Part shown: one piece after another, positions 23,631-31,919 of the stretch | How the letters are laid out: each line of letters starts with the position of its first letter | Position numbering within the stretch: position 1 is the stretch's first letter | NCBI GenBank assembly: GCA_012838355.1 | Contig: DUPJ01000136.1 | Coordinates: 1 to 32,681, forward strand | DNA from: Clostridiaceae bacterium | Lineage (GTDB): Bacteria > Bacillota > Clostridia > Saccharofermentanales > DTU023 | Length of the DNA stretch: 32,681 bases | Direction of reading: 5' to 3' | Notes under the pieces: generated by a model | The model's database searches: none | Seen by the model: the letters and a program-made list of their open reading frames with translations, nothing else | What the model was told of the DNA's origin: nothing | Translations under genes and position numbers: made by a program

Positions 23631-26522
23631 ATGACACCCTTAGATGAAGTTCGCTATATTCAAGCCTACGCCCGTATCATGGGCGTGAAGGAAGAGGTAG
23701 TCGTCGAGTATGCACAAAAGAAAGGCATGGCGGCACTCGTCGATAACGCCACACAGTTATTAGTTACACCAACACAAAAAGAAAAGCACCGGGCGTTTCT
23801 CGATCTCTACCGGATGAGCAGCGCCATCACCCATGACAATCCGATCTTGAATTCACCTGAAGCCGTGGCCAGCTTCATGCGCTCGGTGATGGATCAGATT
23901 CATGATAAAGAAGCGTTCATCGTGGCATTCTTGAACACGAGAAATCGTGTTATCGACTATGACGAGGTAGCGCTTGGCTCCATCAACGGAGCCGTCGTAC
24001 ACCCGCGCGAAGTATTTCGCAAAGCCATTATCAATAAGGCCAATGCCGTCGTGATCAGCCATAACCATCCGACTGGTGACGTCACACCGAGCCAGCAGGA
24101 CCATCTGGCAACCGAACGCCTGAAGCAAGTGGGCGATATTGTCGGGATACCGGTGATGGATCACGTGATCGTGAATGGACTGAACAGCCATGATTTCTTT
24201 TCCTTCCGAGCCAATGGCGTGTTGGAAGAACAAGCGCTTTACCACGTAACATCGGCAATTGCCGAGGAAAAATCGGTTTATCAAGGCAAAAAGAACGAAC
24301 TTAAGGAGATTACCGATAAGCTCGAAGAAGGTATTCGCGAACTGTTTGAAAGCGGCAGGTATGAAAACTACCTGAAAGTCATGTCACGGTTTCACAACTA
24401 CAGTTCCAATAATATTTGCCTGATCGCCATGCAAAAGCCGGATGCGTCGTTTTTAGCCGGGTATCACGCCTGGCAAAAGAAATTCCAGCGTCAGGTCAGC
24501 AAAGGGGAAAAAGGGATCCGTATCATTGCGCCAGCGCCGGTTAAAAAGAAAGTGGAAAAAGAAAAGCTTGATCCGACTACGAAGAAGCCAATCCTGGACA
24601 AAGACGGCAAACCGCTTCTGGAGGAAGCGACCGTCACGATTCCGCAGTTCAAAGTCGTACCCGTATTTGATATCTCACAAACCGAAGGCAAAGCGTTGCC
24701 GTCGCTGGTGGAGCAGCTGCAAGGCAGTGTGCAAGATTTTGGGCTGATCATTGAAGCGCTGAAAGACGTTTCACCAGTTCCGCTTGCCTTCGAAGCGATG
24801 GAAAAGAGTAAGGACGGTTATTTTCACCTGAAGGATAAGCGTATTGCGATTCGTGAAGGTATGAGCGAAAGCCAGACGGTCGCTGCAGCCATCCACGAGA
24901 TTGCTCACGCCAAGCTTCATGGCATAGACCTGGCGGGACCCGATAAAGTGACGTCAGAAGACCGAAAGGATCAGCGAACAAGAGAAGTCGAAGCAGAAAG
25001 CATCGCCTACACGGTTTGTCAGTACTATGGAATTGAAACCGACGCCAACAGCTTTGGCTATGTGGCCGGTTGGAGCAGTGACAAAGAGCTGAAAGAATTG
25101 AAGGCCTCCCTTGAAACAATTCGTAAAACGGCAGGAGAACTCATCAACGACATCGATGCCAAAGTCTTGGAGTTAAAACAGCAGCGAGGCACGCTGGTAC
25201 CAGAGATGTCGACCCGACAAGAGGCAGCAGAAGCGCTGGCCGTAAAAATCGATGCGCTGGCGGAAGATGTTGATCCGTATGGCCGCAGCGACGCGCTGGA
25301 AGTAGGTGCTGATCCTATTGCCGAGACAAAAGCGCTCATTCTTTCCGGTGATGAAGGCATCCGTACGTGGTTACAAGAAGTAGTCACGGAAGGCACTGAT
25401 GAACAAAAGGAAACGGCAAAAAGCTACCTGAATGCATTGGATAAAATTCACCAGCAGGACGGGTTTTTCCATTTGTCAAACGGCGAGTTTTTATCCCTTC
25501 ACAGTCATGAGCAGGAAACCAGTTTTGTGTTCTACGACGCCTTTCTGACAAGACAGAAAGAAGGTCTCATTTCTCAGCCAGGCTTGATGCTGGATGTTGC
25601 CAAAGACCACTCATTACGTGAATATGGCCGAGATAATGTGCAGGCAAAAGAGATCAGTACAGACGATTTCAAGCACATCCAAGCGCTTGGAGATGCGGAG
25701 CCGACCGTCACCTTCCTTTGGAGTGAACATGAAGACATAAAAGATGGGATGAAGATGCCTCTATCGGAGGCCAACCGCTTGATAGAGGAACTGGATAAAA
25801 AGCAGCAAATCGATCGGGAGAAGCCGGAACATGAAGGGTTATGGTACTACAAGACAGGTTTTCAGATCGATTACGTCAAAAACGGAGAATACGCAACCTA
25901 CACCGGGCGGCAGGATATTGGTGACGGAGAGGGGGCACTCATTCATCACATTCAGCAGCACACCAACTATTATCTGACAGACGCCAGCTGGCAGAAGTAT
26001 CTGTCTGGAAAAGGGGAATCCGAACTGGCCAAAGCCAACCAGGAGCTTCGTTCCATGCGGGATGAGGTCATTCCCTACTTTAATGCCCATTGCTCACTGA
26101 CCGATCTGGAGCAAAGAACGACAGGGTATATTGCCGAAATAATGGCAGTACCGGCTACCGAGCGCACGGATCAAGAGGATGGAACATTAAACTACTATGC
26201 CGATGTCCAGGAATACGTGCGCCTCAGCCGTCAACAGATGAATCTCACCACTGACCCGGAAATGCCGGAGTTTCCGCAGATGCAACACTACATCTCGGAT
26301 CCTTCAGAGAAAGCAAAGGAAGTGGATCTCGATCAAGATGGCACCCCTTCGCGGATCGATATCGATGATGGCGACAGCCGGATGCAGCTCGTCCATCACG
26401 TGGAAAAGCGAGATGGAGCAGAGAACAAGCCATCAATAAGAGATCGACTTCGGGCGTCCAAAGAGCCGAGCGATAATAATCTCATTGAACAGAACTTAAA
26501 GATTGGAGAACGATTGAGATGA
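23631..26522 (+). CDS. RadC/JAB + ArdC (LtrC-like) large polyvalent protein
   Basis: A 963-residue multi-domain protein. Residues about 60-210 form a RadC-type JAB/MPN domain with a full metal motif SHNHPTGDVTPSQQD (about 142-156). Residues about 222-310 form an ArdC N-terminal (ssDNA-binding) domain with NYLKVMSRFHNYSSNNICLIAMQKPDASFLAGYHAWQKKFQRQVSKGEKGIRI. A zincin-type metallopeptidase follows, with HEIAH at 422-426. The C-terminal half (about 520-963) is acidic and repeats parts seen in LtrC-like and DUF4316-type proteins, ending with DLDQDGTPSRIDIDDGDSR. ArdC proteins protect incoming DNA against restriction; RadC-like domains are of unknown role. Together they suggest single-stranded DNA protection in the recipient, perhaps after transfer of the protein itself. 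It shares a 4-bp overlap with the next gene. Confidence 0.88.
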   Translation: MTPLDEVRYIQAYARIMGVKEEVVVEYAQKKGMAALVDNATQLLVTPTQKEKHRAFLDLYRMSSAITHDNPILNSPEAVASFMRSVMDQIHDKEAFIVAFLNTRNRVIDYDEVALGSINGAVVHPREVFRKAIINKANAVVISHNHPTGDVTPSQQDHLATERLKQVGDIVGIPVMDHVIVNGLNSHDFFSFRANGVLEEQALYHVTSAIAEEKSVYQGKKNELKEITDKLEEGIRELFESGRYENYLKVMSRFHNYSSNNICLIAMQKPDASFLAGYHAWQKKFQRQVSKGEKGIRIIAPAPVKKKVEKEKLDPTTKKPILDKDGKPLLEEATVTIPQFKVVPVFDISQTEGKALPSLVEQLQGSVQDFGLIIEALKDVSPVPLAFEAMEKSKDGYFHLKDKRIAIREGMSESQTVAAAIHEIAHAKLHGIDLAGPDKVTSEDRKDQRTREVEAESIAYTVCQYYGIETDANSFGYVAGWSSDKELKELKASLETIRKTAGELINDIDAKVLELKQQRGTLVPEMSTRQEAAEALAVKIDALAEDVDPYGRSDALEVGADPIAETKALILSGDEGIRTWLQEVVTEGTDEQKETAKSYLNALDKIHQQDGFFHLSNGEFLSLHSHEQETSFVFYDAFLTRQKEGLISQPGLMLDVAKDHSLREYGRDNVQAKEISTDDFKHIQALGDAEPTVTFLWSEHEDIKDGMKMPLSEANRLIEELDKKQQIDREKPEHEGLWYYKTGFQIDYVKNGEYATYTGRQDIGDGEGALIHHIQQHTNYYLTDASWQKYLSGKGESELAKANQELRSMRDEVIPYFNAHCSLTDLEQRTTGYIAEIMAVPATERTDQEDGTLNYYADVQEYVRLSRQQMNLTTDPEMPEFPQMQHYISDPSEKAKEVDLDQDGTPSRIDIDDGDSRMQLVHHVEKRDGAENKPSIRDRLRASKEPSDNNLIEQNLKIGERLR

Positions 26523-26740
26523 AAAACCTGACGATCGAAGAAGAAAATGTTCTTGCCATGTTGCCTGATAAAGTCAATAAAAAGGGCATGTTGGATGCGC
26601 TTGAGGTGATGAAGGAGCACACAGAGGATATTATTTTGAAAACAATCGTCGAGCGATGTGTAAAAACGATCTCTCAAATGATGGAAGATGATGTTACAGC
26701 GCTGGTATTCACTTGCGCAGATAAAATGTTAGAATACTAG
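26519..26740 (+). CDS. 73-aa hypothetical protein ending the operon
   Basis: A 73-residue, acidic, helical protein (MKNLTIEEENVLAML, then KVNKKGMLDALEVMKEHTEDIILKTIVERCVKTISQMMEDD). I do not recognise it. It overlaps the ArdC-like gene by 4 bp (ATGA) and is followed after 10 bases by a strong terminator, so it is the last gene of the transfer operon here. No membrane helix or metal motif is seen apart from two lone cysteines. Confidence 0.7.
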   Translation: MKNLTIEEENVLAMLPDKVNKKGMLDALEVMKEHTEDIILKTIVERCVKTISQMMEDDVTALVFTCADKMLEY

Positions 26741-26749
26741 TTTTGCGTT

Positions 26750-26797
26750 AAAAGGCAGCTTGTAAGGTCGTTCTTACCTCGTAGGCTGCCTTTTATA
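26750..26797 (+). terminator. Rho-independent terminator of the transfer operon
   Basis: AAAAGGCAGC (26750-26759) pairs perfectly with GCTGCCTTTT (26785-26794) across a 25-base loop that itself holds GTAAG/CTTAC. TTTTATAATT closes it. This ends the rightward operon. The rest, to 26951, is AT-rich, with a small GGAAT/ATTCC inverted repeat (26868-26879), and shows no gene. Confidence 0.85.
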
Positions 26798-26951
26798 ATT
26801 GTGCTGCACTTGAAAGAAATAACGATATGTCGTGCTGTTTATATTACAAGATGTCGCCGCATATTGGGGAATCTATTCCAAATAGTTAAATAGATCCGTG
26901 CAAAATCCAAATACAATTATAACTCAGGAAGTTGGTTATAGCTTTAAAGAA

Positions 26952-27473
26952 TTAATTTTCTTTCATAGTAGGATCGAATGAATCAGGCAATAGGTTTAAA
27001 AGTACCTCATCATCGAATTTAATGAAAACGACGTCAATCGCATCAGCCGCCAAGTCTGCCTGGCACATAACATAAACCTGGCGTTCTAGTGTATCAAGGG
27101 TTTTGCCTGTCCAGTATTCTACCCCGCTCACGACATCACGTGAAAACTCCCAATCAATAGAATCGTTAGACATAGATACAGTAAGATTGTTTTTATTGAG
27201 TTCATCAATCCCGACATTAATGATGTAAAGTTTGTATTCTGTAGGAAAAGCTGACTCTTCTGCGAGCGTGTCTTCATCAGTTGGCCTTGCAGAACTCGTA
27301 CCAGGGTAACTCATGTCAGCAGGTGGCTTTCTCGGTGCTTGAGGAGTGTCATATCCCAAAGGATTTGGTGCAGGTTCACGTGTCATCATAAATATAAATG
27401 CGCCTAGAATAAACACCAATAAAACAACGGTAACTATGTTTCTGCGTGACCTGAATTTTCCGTTACTCGCCAT
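26952..27473 (-). CDS. single-TM membrane protein of the ABC cluster
   Basis: A 173-residue protein with one N-terminal membrane helix (about 13-30, IVTVVLLVFILGAFIFMM), after a basic MASNGKFRSRRN, which puts the rest outside the cell. A Pro-rich stretch (about 33-65) leads to a small acidic domain with YKLYIINVGIDELN and VFIKFDDEVLLNLLPDSF. I do not recognise the family. It is the last gene of the minus-strand cluster, 32 bases after the large permease gene, so it is likely an accessory or immunity-type subunit of that transporter. Base composition is AT-rich like its neighbours and unlike the transfer genes. Confidence 0.75.
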   Translation of the reverse strand: MASNGKFRSRRNIVTVVLLVFILGAFIFMMTREPAPNPLGYDTPQAPRKPPADMSYPGTSSARPTDEDTLAEESAFPTEYKLYIINVGIDELNKNNLTVSMSNDSIDWEFSRDVVSGVEYWTGKTLDTLERQVYVMCQADLAADAIDVVFIKFDDEVLLNLLPDSFDPTMKEN

Positions 27474-27505
27474 ATTTCAAACCGCCTCTTTCCCAAAAAA
27501 GTTGT

Positions 27506-29818
27506 TTATTGACTATTTCGTAATACTCGCAGCAAGTCTCTTATGGTATCCCCTCGAAAAGGTGTCGTCAATAATTTTTCGATTGATTGTCTGCCCATTG
27601 CCTCACCTTGGGCAGCAAGAACATCAAGGACGAGAACTCGCAAATCAAAATCGAGTAGATGCTGCGCACTTATGCGAAATGGCTCAAATGATCGGGATTC
27701 TTCATCATGACCAGCAGCTGTTGACCGGATATAACTCACTGCCTCTTCTATCTGGCCGCGGCTCTCGTCTGTTTCGTTGATTACAGCCCTGAGCAATTGC
27801 TGGTCACGTTCAAATCTCTCCTGGGGTGAAAGATTAGGTATCTCGTCATAGAGAGAAAGCAAAAATTCGGTTTCGGATAGTGTATCGTTGTCATCAATAA
27901 AATAGTCTCGACAGGCATCCAGTACATTGGCTTTTCCTTTTTCCTCAAACAAATCCGCGAGAAATGAATAGGATGACTCTGTTGTGATGATAGGATCTTC
28001 ATCAGCGTAGTTCTTACCGGTCGGATCCCAGCCACTGGCTATGGCTCGCATTTCAATCTCACCAGGATGCTTCTCTTCATCCTCTATTAAGCTGAACAGA
28101 TCTTGCTTATAGTATGGCAGTTTCTGGAGTGCATAGAACTCAAACAATTCAGGTAGTGACTGAACGATGAGATGATCCGAATATTCTGACATGCGTTCTG
28201 CCATGGAACTAGCACGAAGGGGATCGACAACAAAAATGGTTTCTATATCTGGAGTGATAATATTCCTATTAACTCCTTGTTCGATCAAGCTTTGCCAATT
28301 GGAACTTAAAGCGTTATCTTTCCATTCTATGGAGGGCAGTATAAGGCGTATATCGCCCACTTCAGCTTCGCGGAAAAAACCGCTCACAAGTGATAGCCCG
28401 TTACTCCTACCGGAAAAACGATTATAACCGGTTTTTGGTAGATTGCAGAAAAACGCTAGATTTGACTTTATATTGACGTTGTATTGTACGGGCGACGATT
28501 CGTATAAAGGAATAAATTCATGTTTGCTGTCATACACTGGATGAAACCCAGCACGCGGATAATAGCAAAAGAAGCCTGGCAAATACGTTCCTTGAACGGT
28601 CGCAAAGAATCTATTCGAAACACCGGCGTATTCAATGATCAACGTATCAAGCATCAGCCGTTCAGGATTTAAAATGGATAGATAATCACTCTCCTGCTCA
28701 AACGAAAGTTCAATGTTATCAGTAGTCGTTACACGATTCACTTTGTAATTGTGATACAGCGTGAATCGATATGCTGAAAGTGCCGATGGCTCAACAGAAA
28801 TGGAAGCAACAGCATGCACCATTTGGCCCACTCGAAGATTCAAGTCTACGGAGGTGATAACGAAATCGGGCAAGGACTCTTTAGCCGAATGATTCTGATA
28901 ATAGAGACTATCGGCCATCACGGTGTCACGATGACCACGCGCAAAACTAACTATTGACGAAGGCTGCAAAAAGATGACGATCGAGACGACTGTCAGAATT
29001 AAGGAAATGAATCTAAGCCAGGATGTGCGACGATTTCGTTTTCTTACAAGAAAAGTCAGTAGCACGGTGGTAAAGCCAAAGAACCATATGGCAGCCAATG
29101 CGATACGATAGGGTAGTAAAGAAAAGCCGAATACGGAATTTGGTTGTGCATCTAGAGAAGGTGGTAACAAATTAAACACATCAAAGAGAGGCATGATGAT
29201 TTCACTGATACCAAATGAGACGCTGTCAATCGTATATGATAGCCAGCGTGAAAAAGGTGAAATGAGAAAGGTTATGCCGATTAATAACAGGTATGCTCGC
29301 ATCCGATTCTTTATAAGTACAGCCGTAATTCCCATGATAATGGCAATACAAGGGAGCACAAAGTTGTTAAATAAAATGCTGAGAACTACATGCGCCCGAA
29401 TGGGCAAATCATTGACTGCTAAATGATTTAGGTAATGAATATTAATGCCGAGCTGAATCGTTACGACAGCGAGTAGAAGGATCACATTCGAAATGAAAAT
29501 AGCAAAGAATATTTTTAGCCGGCCACGCCTTAACGCCGAAACCGGTTCGAGTAGATGACTGGTGACAACTTTCGCAGAGGCTTCATACGAAAAAAACAGA
29601 AAAAAGGTAAATAGCAGTAGGCTAACGCCTAAAGTACGATTTGTCAGGCTTAATTGTTGGGGTATGCCGCCTACAAGTGGTAATCTCAGCTCTTCAAGTA
29701 TTAGTGAATAGAATTTAAGTATAGTAAAGCTTGTCCAGATAACGAGGAGAATGTAGCTTGCCAGCATTTCTCTGTTCTTTAGTGTACGTTGAAGTTGAAA
29801 ACGAATCGTTTTTACCAT
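27506..29818 (-). CDS. ABC permease with large extracytoplasmic domain (M1-peptidase-like, no active site)
   Basis: A 770-residue protein. About seven hydrophobic segments lie in the first 290 residues (near 17-37, 62-80, 104-125, 145-168, 173-192, 238-258 and 268-288), followed by about 480 soluble residues that should lie outside the membrane. That part begins with a beta-rich block (PDFVITSVDLNLRVGQMVHAVASISV, then YLPGFFCYYPRAGFHPVYD and NGLSLVSGFF) that recalls the N-terminal domain of M1 aminopeptidases fused to ABC-2 permeases in other bacteria, and ends in helices. I find no HExxH anywhere, so if it is M1-like it is catalytically dead. The resemblance is by eye only. It lies in one operon with an ABC ATPase and a second permease, which argues that it is the receptor-like half of that transporter. 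Confidence 0.8.
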   Translation of the reverse strand: MVKTIRFQLQRTLKNREMLASYILLVIWTSFTILKFYSLILEELRLPLVGGIPQQLSLTNRTLGVSLLLFTFFLFFSYEASAKVVTSHLLEPVSALRRGRLKIFFAIFISNVILLLAVVTIQLGINIHYLNHLAVNDLPIRAHVVLSILFNNFVLPCIAIIMGITAVLIKNRMRAYLLLIGITFLISPFSRWLSYTIDSVSFGISEIIMPLFDVFNLLPPSLDAQPNSVFGFSLLPYRIALAAIWFFGFTTVLLTFLVRKRNRRTSWLRFISLILTVVSIVIFLQPSSIVSFARGHRDTVMADSLYYQNHSAKESLPDFVITSVDLNLRVGQMVHAVASISVEPSALSAYRFTLYHNYKVNRVTTTDNIELSFEQESDYLSILNPERLMLDTLIIEYAGVSNRFFATVQGTYLPGFFCYYPRAGFHPVYDSKHEFIPLYESSPVQYNVNIKSNLAFFCNLPKTGYNRFSGRSNGLSLVSGFFREAEVGDIRLILPSIEWKDNALSSNWQSLIEQGVNRNIITPDIETIFVVDPLRASSMAERMSEYSDHLIVQSLPELFEFYALQKLPYYKQDLFSLIEDEEKHPGEIEMRAIASGWDPTGKNYADEDPIITTESSYSFLADLFEEKGKANVLDACRDYFIDDNDTLSETEFLLSLYDEIPNLSPQERFERDQQLLRAVINETDESRGQIEEAVSYIRSTAAGHDEESRSFEPFRISAQHLLDFDLRVLVLDVLAAQGEAMGRQSIEKLLTTPFRGDTIRDLLRVLRNSQ

Positions 29819-29843
29819 GTTTACCTCTGGAAAGACAACGAGG

Positions 29844-30503
29844 TCAATTACTCAACCGGTTAGGCAAGAAGCGCCGCATGATGGCCAAAAACAATCCGGC
29901 GAATAAAAATCTCAAGTACGGAAATAATTCGCCGAGCTGATGAAGCTCCTGATGCTGACCATAGAAAGGAAAGCGTTGGTAGTTCATAACAATACTTACA
30001 AGAGAGTAAATCAATAAAACCAGCATGGTAATCGTGATGGATCCGGTTAACTGTGTCAAAATTACCATAAGTCCAAAGAAGAATACGCAGATCAGTAAAA
30101 TACGAATAAACTCCAAAAGAAATCGTCCGAAGATGAGGTGTGCCACGAAATAGAAGACAAAGATAGCAAGAACTGCGAACACAAAAAGTATGGTTGCGTC
30201 GATGTACCCGGGACGTATCTTCAACACAAACAATAATTCCCGACCGTCGCCCTCAGTGCGTTCACGAAGGGAAAGTAAAGACCACCACACTGAGAAAAAG
30301 GGGATGAGCAAAAACGCGATCTGATTGAAATATGTACGAAAAGTTATATAGGGGTCATTATATGAGTAACGCCAGAATAAGATCAAAATGATAGGCATGA
30401 TGAGATAAAAGATAAAGAACGGTGCTCTAAATGCCGAACCTAAACTCTTAGTAATCAACAAGAAGCGTTCGCGAGTTAATTTCAAATAGACTTTATTGTG
30501 CAT
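29844..30503 (-). CDS. ABC-2-type permease subunit
   Basis: A 219-residue polytopic membrane protein with about six hydrophobic segments (near 27-47, FFIFYLIMPIILILFWRY; 62-78; 102-125, DATILFVFAVLAIFVFYFVAHLI; 132-152; 156-178; 198-212). It overlaps the ATPase gene by 22 bp and is followed 25 bases later by the large permease. The layout ATPase, small permease, larger permease is that of ABC exporters for peptides such as LanFEG immunity pumps. I see no substrate motif. Confidence 0.82.
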   Translation of the reverse strand: MHNKVYLKLTRERFLLITKSLGSAFRAPFFIFYLIMPIILILFWRYSYNDPYITFRTYFNQIAFLLIPFFSVWWSLLSLRERTEGDGRELLFVLKIRPGYIDATILFVFAVLAIFVFYFVAHLIFGRFLLEFIRILLICVFFFGLMVILTQLTGSITITMLVLLIYSLVSIVMNYQRFPFYGQHQELHQLGELFPYLRFLFAGLFLAIMRRFLPNRLSN

Positions 30504-31327
30504 AGATATCCGTCTTCTATTTCCGGTTCACACGATGAGATCGCTTGCGGCACGTTAGAGAGAACACGATATCGGACCTGGCCACTGCGCGCATATTTCT
30601 TGAATATATAGGGTTCGCCCATCAGATTAGAGAGCTCAGATTCAGCAACATCAAAAACTTTGTGCTTCGCGATTTGTCGAACATCATCGTTTGTACCGTT
30701 TGCCTTAATTTGTTGATCGTGCAGAATCAAAATACGGTCGCATGTTGCATCAACGTCTTCGACGATGTGCGTAGAAATAACGACAATACGATCGCCCTTT
30801 ATATCAGCTATTAGATTCTTGAATCGTAATCGTTCCTCCGGGTCGAGCCCGGCCGTAGGTTCATCAAATAAAAGAATAGGCGGGTCACCGATTAACGCCT
30901 GTGCTATTCCCAGACGCCGAACCATGCCTCCGGACAAACTGCCTACACGGCTTTTTTCGCGGTCAATTAAATTGACAAGTGCTAACACACGCTGTATTTC
31001 TGAGCGTGCGACATGTTTATCTATACCTTTCAGATTTGCAAAAAGCTCAAGCATAGCATGAACCGACAATTCTGGATAAAGTCCAAAACGCTGTGGTAGG
31101 TACCCGATCTTGTCTAGGTAGTCATTGACATCACCTGAAGAGGTTCCATCAATAAAAACAGCATTTTCCCCTTCTTTATATAAATGTGTCAAACAACGTA
31201 GTAGCGTCGTTTTTCCAGCACCATTTGATCCAAGCAGACCATAAACATGTGGTTCAAATGTGACCGACAGCTCATTGAGAACGATTCTTTTACCAAAGAC
31301 TTTTGTCAGGTTTCTTACCTCAAACAT
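30482..31327 (-). CDS. ABC transporter ATP-binding protein
   Basis: A 281-residue stand-alone ATPase of the CcmA/DrrA type. Walker A is GSNGAGKTT (about 34-42), Q-loop region GYLPQRFGLYP, signature SLSGGMVRRLGIAQAL, Walker B ILLFDEPTAGLDPEE and switch STHIVEDVDATCDR. All catalytic residues are intact. After about residue 215 a 65-residue tail (DVAESELSNLMGEPYIFKKY...) is typical for this class. It energises the two permeases encoded next to it. Start ATG at 31327 has only a distant GAGGT upstream, so translation may be modest compared with the secreted protein before it. Confidence 0.93.
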   Translation of the reverse strand: MFEVRNLTKVFGKRIVLNELSVTFEPHVYGLLGSNGAGKTTLLRCLTHLYKEGENAVFIDGTSSGDVNDYLDKIGYLPQRFGLYPELSVHAMLELFANLKGIDKHVARSEIQRVLALVNLIDREKSRVGSLSGGMVRRLGIAQALIGDPPILLFDEPTAGLDPEERLRFKNLIADIKGDRIVVISTHIVEDVDATCDRILILHDQQIKANGTNDDVRQIAKHKVFDVAESELSNLMGEPYIFKKYARSGQVRYRVLSNVPQAISSCEPEIEDGYLCTIKSI

Positions 31328-31360
31328 CTTTTATTAAGTTACCTCACGTGTTCAAGTAAT

Positions 31361-31397
31361 ATGGATATGAGTTAGCATGTTACCAACTCATATCCAT
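31361..31397 (-). promoter_or_regulatory. 13-bp-stem hairpin between the secreted-protein gene and the ATPase gene
   Basis: ATGGATATGAGTT (31361-31373) pairs perfectly with AACTCATATCCAT (31385-31397) around an 11-base loop. It lies 30 bases after the secreted-protein stop codon and 34 bases before the ATPase start. No T run follows on the minus strand, so it may stabilise the upstream message or cause partial termination. Such a structure would give more secreted protein than transporter, as is common in bacteriocin operons. Confidence 0.75.
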
Positions 31398-31427
31398 CCT
31401 ATCAAATCGGTAGAGAATTAAAGAGAG

Positions 31428-31823
31428 CTAATAAGAATACCACAACCAACCATAACCAGTTGCGCCGACACCATCATTAGCTGATCCTAATTGTAATAGC
31501 CAATTTCGTTCGTTCAACAAATAACTTGTTCTGTAATTTTTTATGCTTCCTCCTATCTGGACAAAAACATCTGTGTCATAGTCATGCCACCATGATCCAT
31601 TGTAGTAGTACTTAGCGCATGCCCAAAGTTGCTGGCTTCCTCCATAGCTTGTCGCATCGAACATTTTGTAATAGCCATAGCCTTGACCAGAGACTCTGCG
31701 CTCTGCACCCAGAGGTAAATAGACGGTTGTGTACGGTGATTCATATGCCCATACAAATGACGCTGCCAATACTACAAGTAGTAAAACGCAAATGGCTCCT
31801 GCCAAAATCCTTTTCCTTCTCAT
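31428..31823 (-). CDS. small secreted aromatic-rich protein, possible bacteriocin or signal protein
   Basis: A 131-residue precursor. I chose ATG 31823 (MRRKRILAG) with GGAGG five bases upstream; an in-frame GTG twelve bases earlier is less likely. A Sec-type signal peptide is clear: basic start, hydrophobic core (about 7-25, LAGAICVLLLVVLAASFVW) and a likely cleavage after Ala26 (VWA/YES). The mature part, about 105 residues, is very rich in Tyr, Trp and Gly, has one Cys and appears beta-rich (VYLPLGAERRVSGQGYGYYKMF, WWHDYDTDVFVQIGG, GATGYGWLWYSY). I do not recognise the family. Lactococcin-972-type bacteriocins share the style (Sec-secreted, Tyr/Trp/Gly-rich, next to a multi-spanning membrane protein and an ATPase), but no diagnostic motif matches. 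Toxin, signal or transporter ligand are all open. Confidence 0.8.
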   Translation of the reverse strand: MRRKRILAGAICVLLLVVLAASFVWAYESPYTTVYLPLGAERRVSGQGYGYYKMFDATSYGGSQQLWACAKYYYNGSWWHDYDTDVFVQIGGSIKNYRTSYLLNERNWLLQLGSANDGVGATGYGWLWYSY

Positions 31824-31891
31824 AAGTACCTCCACCTCAAACTAATAATTTTGTCATAATGCCAATATGCAGTTGACAATACTTTGAGGTG

Positions 31892-31919
31892 TTGTTATTT
31901 TTGCACATAGTTTTGTCAA
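31892..31919 (-). promoter_or_regulatory. possible promoter of the secreted-protein/ABC cluster
   Basis: On the minus strand TTGACA (31919-31914) is followed after 16 bp by TAACAA (31897-31892). The -35 is perfect, the -10 is poor. The implied leader is about 60 bases before the ATG at 31823. Confidence 0.35.

Noticed and set aside
27346-27780. 144-codon plus-strand frame across the two minus-strand genes of the ABC cluster
   Set aside because: Overlaps the starts and ends of two better-supported genes and shows no domain.
31428-31823. Assignment of the secreted protein to the lactococcin 972 family
   Set aside because: Only general style is shared (Sec export, aromatic residues, ABC neighbours); length and sequence do not give a convincing motif match.
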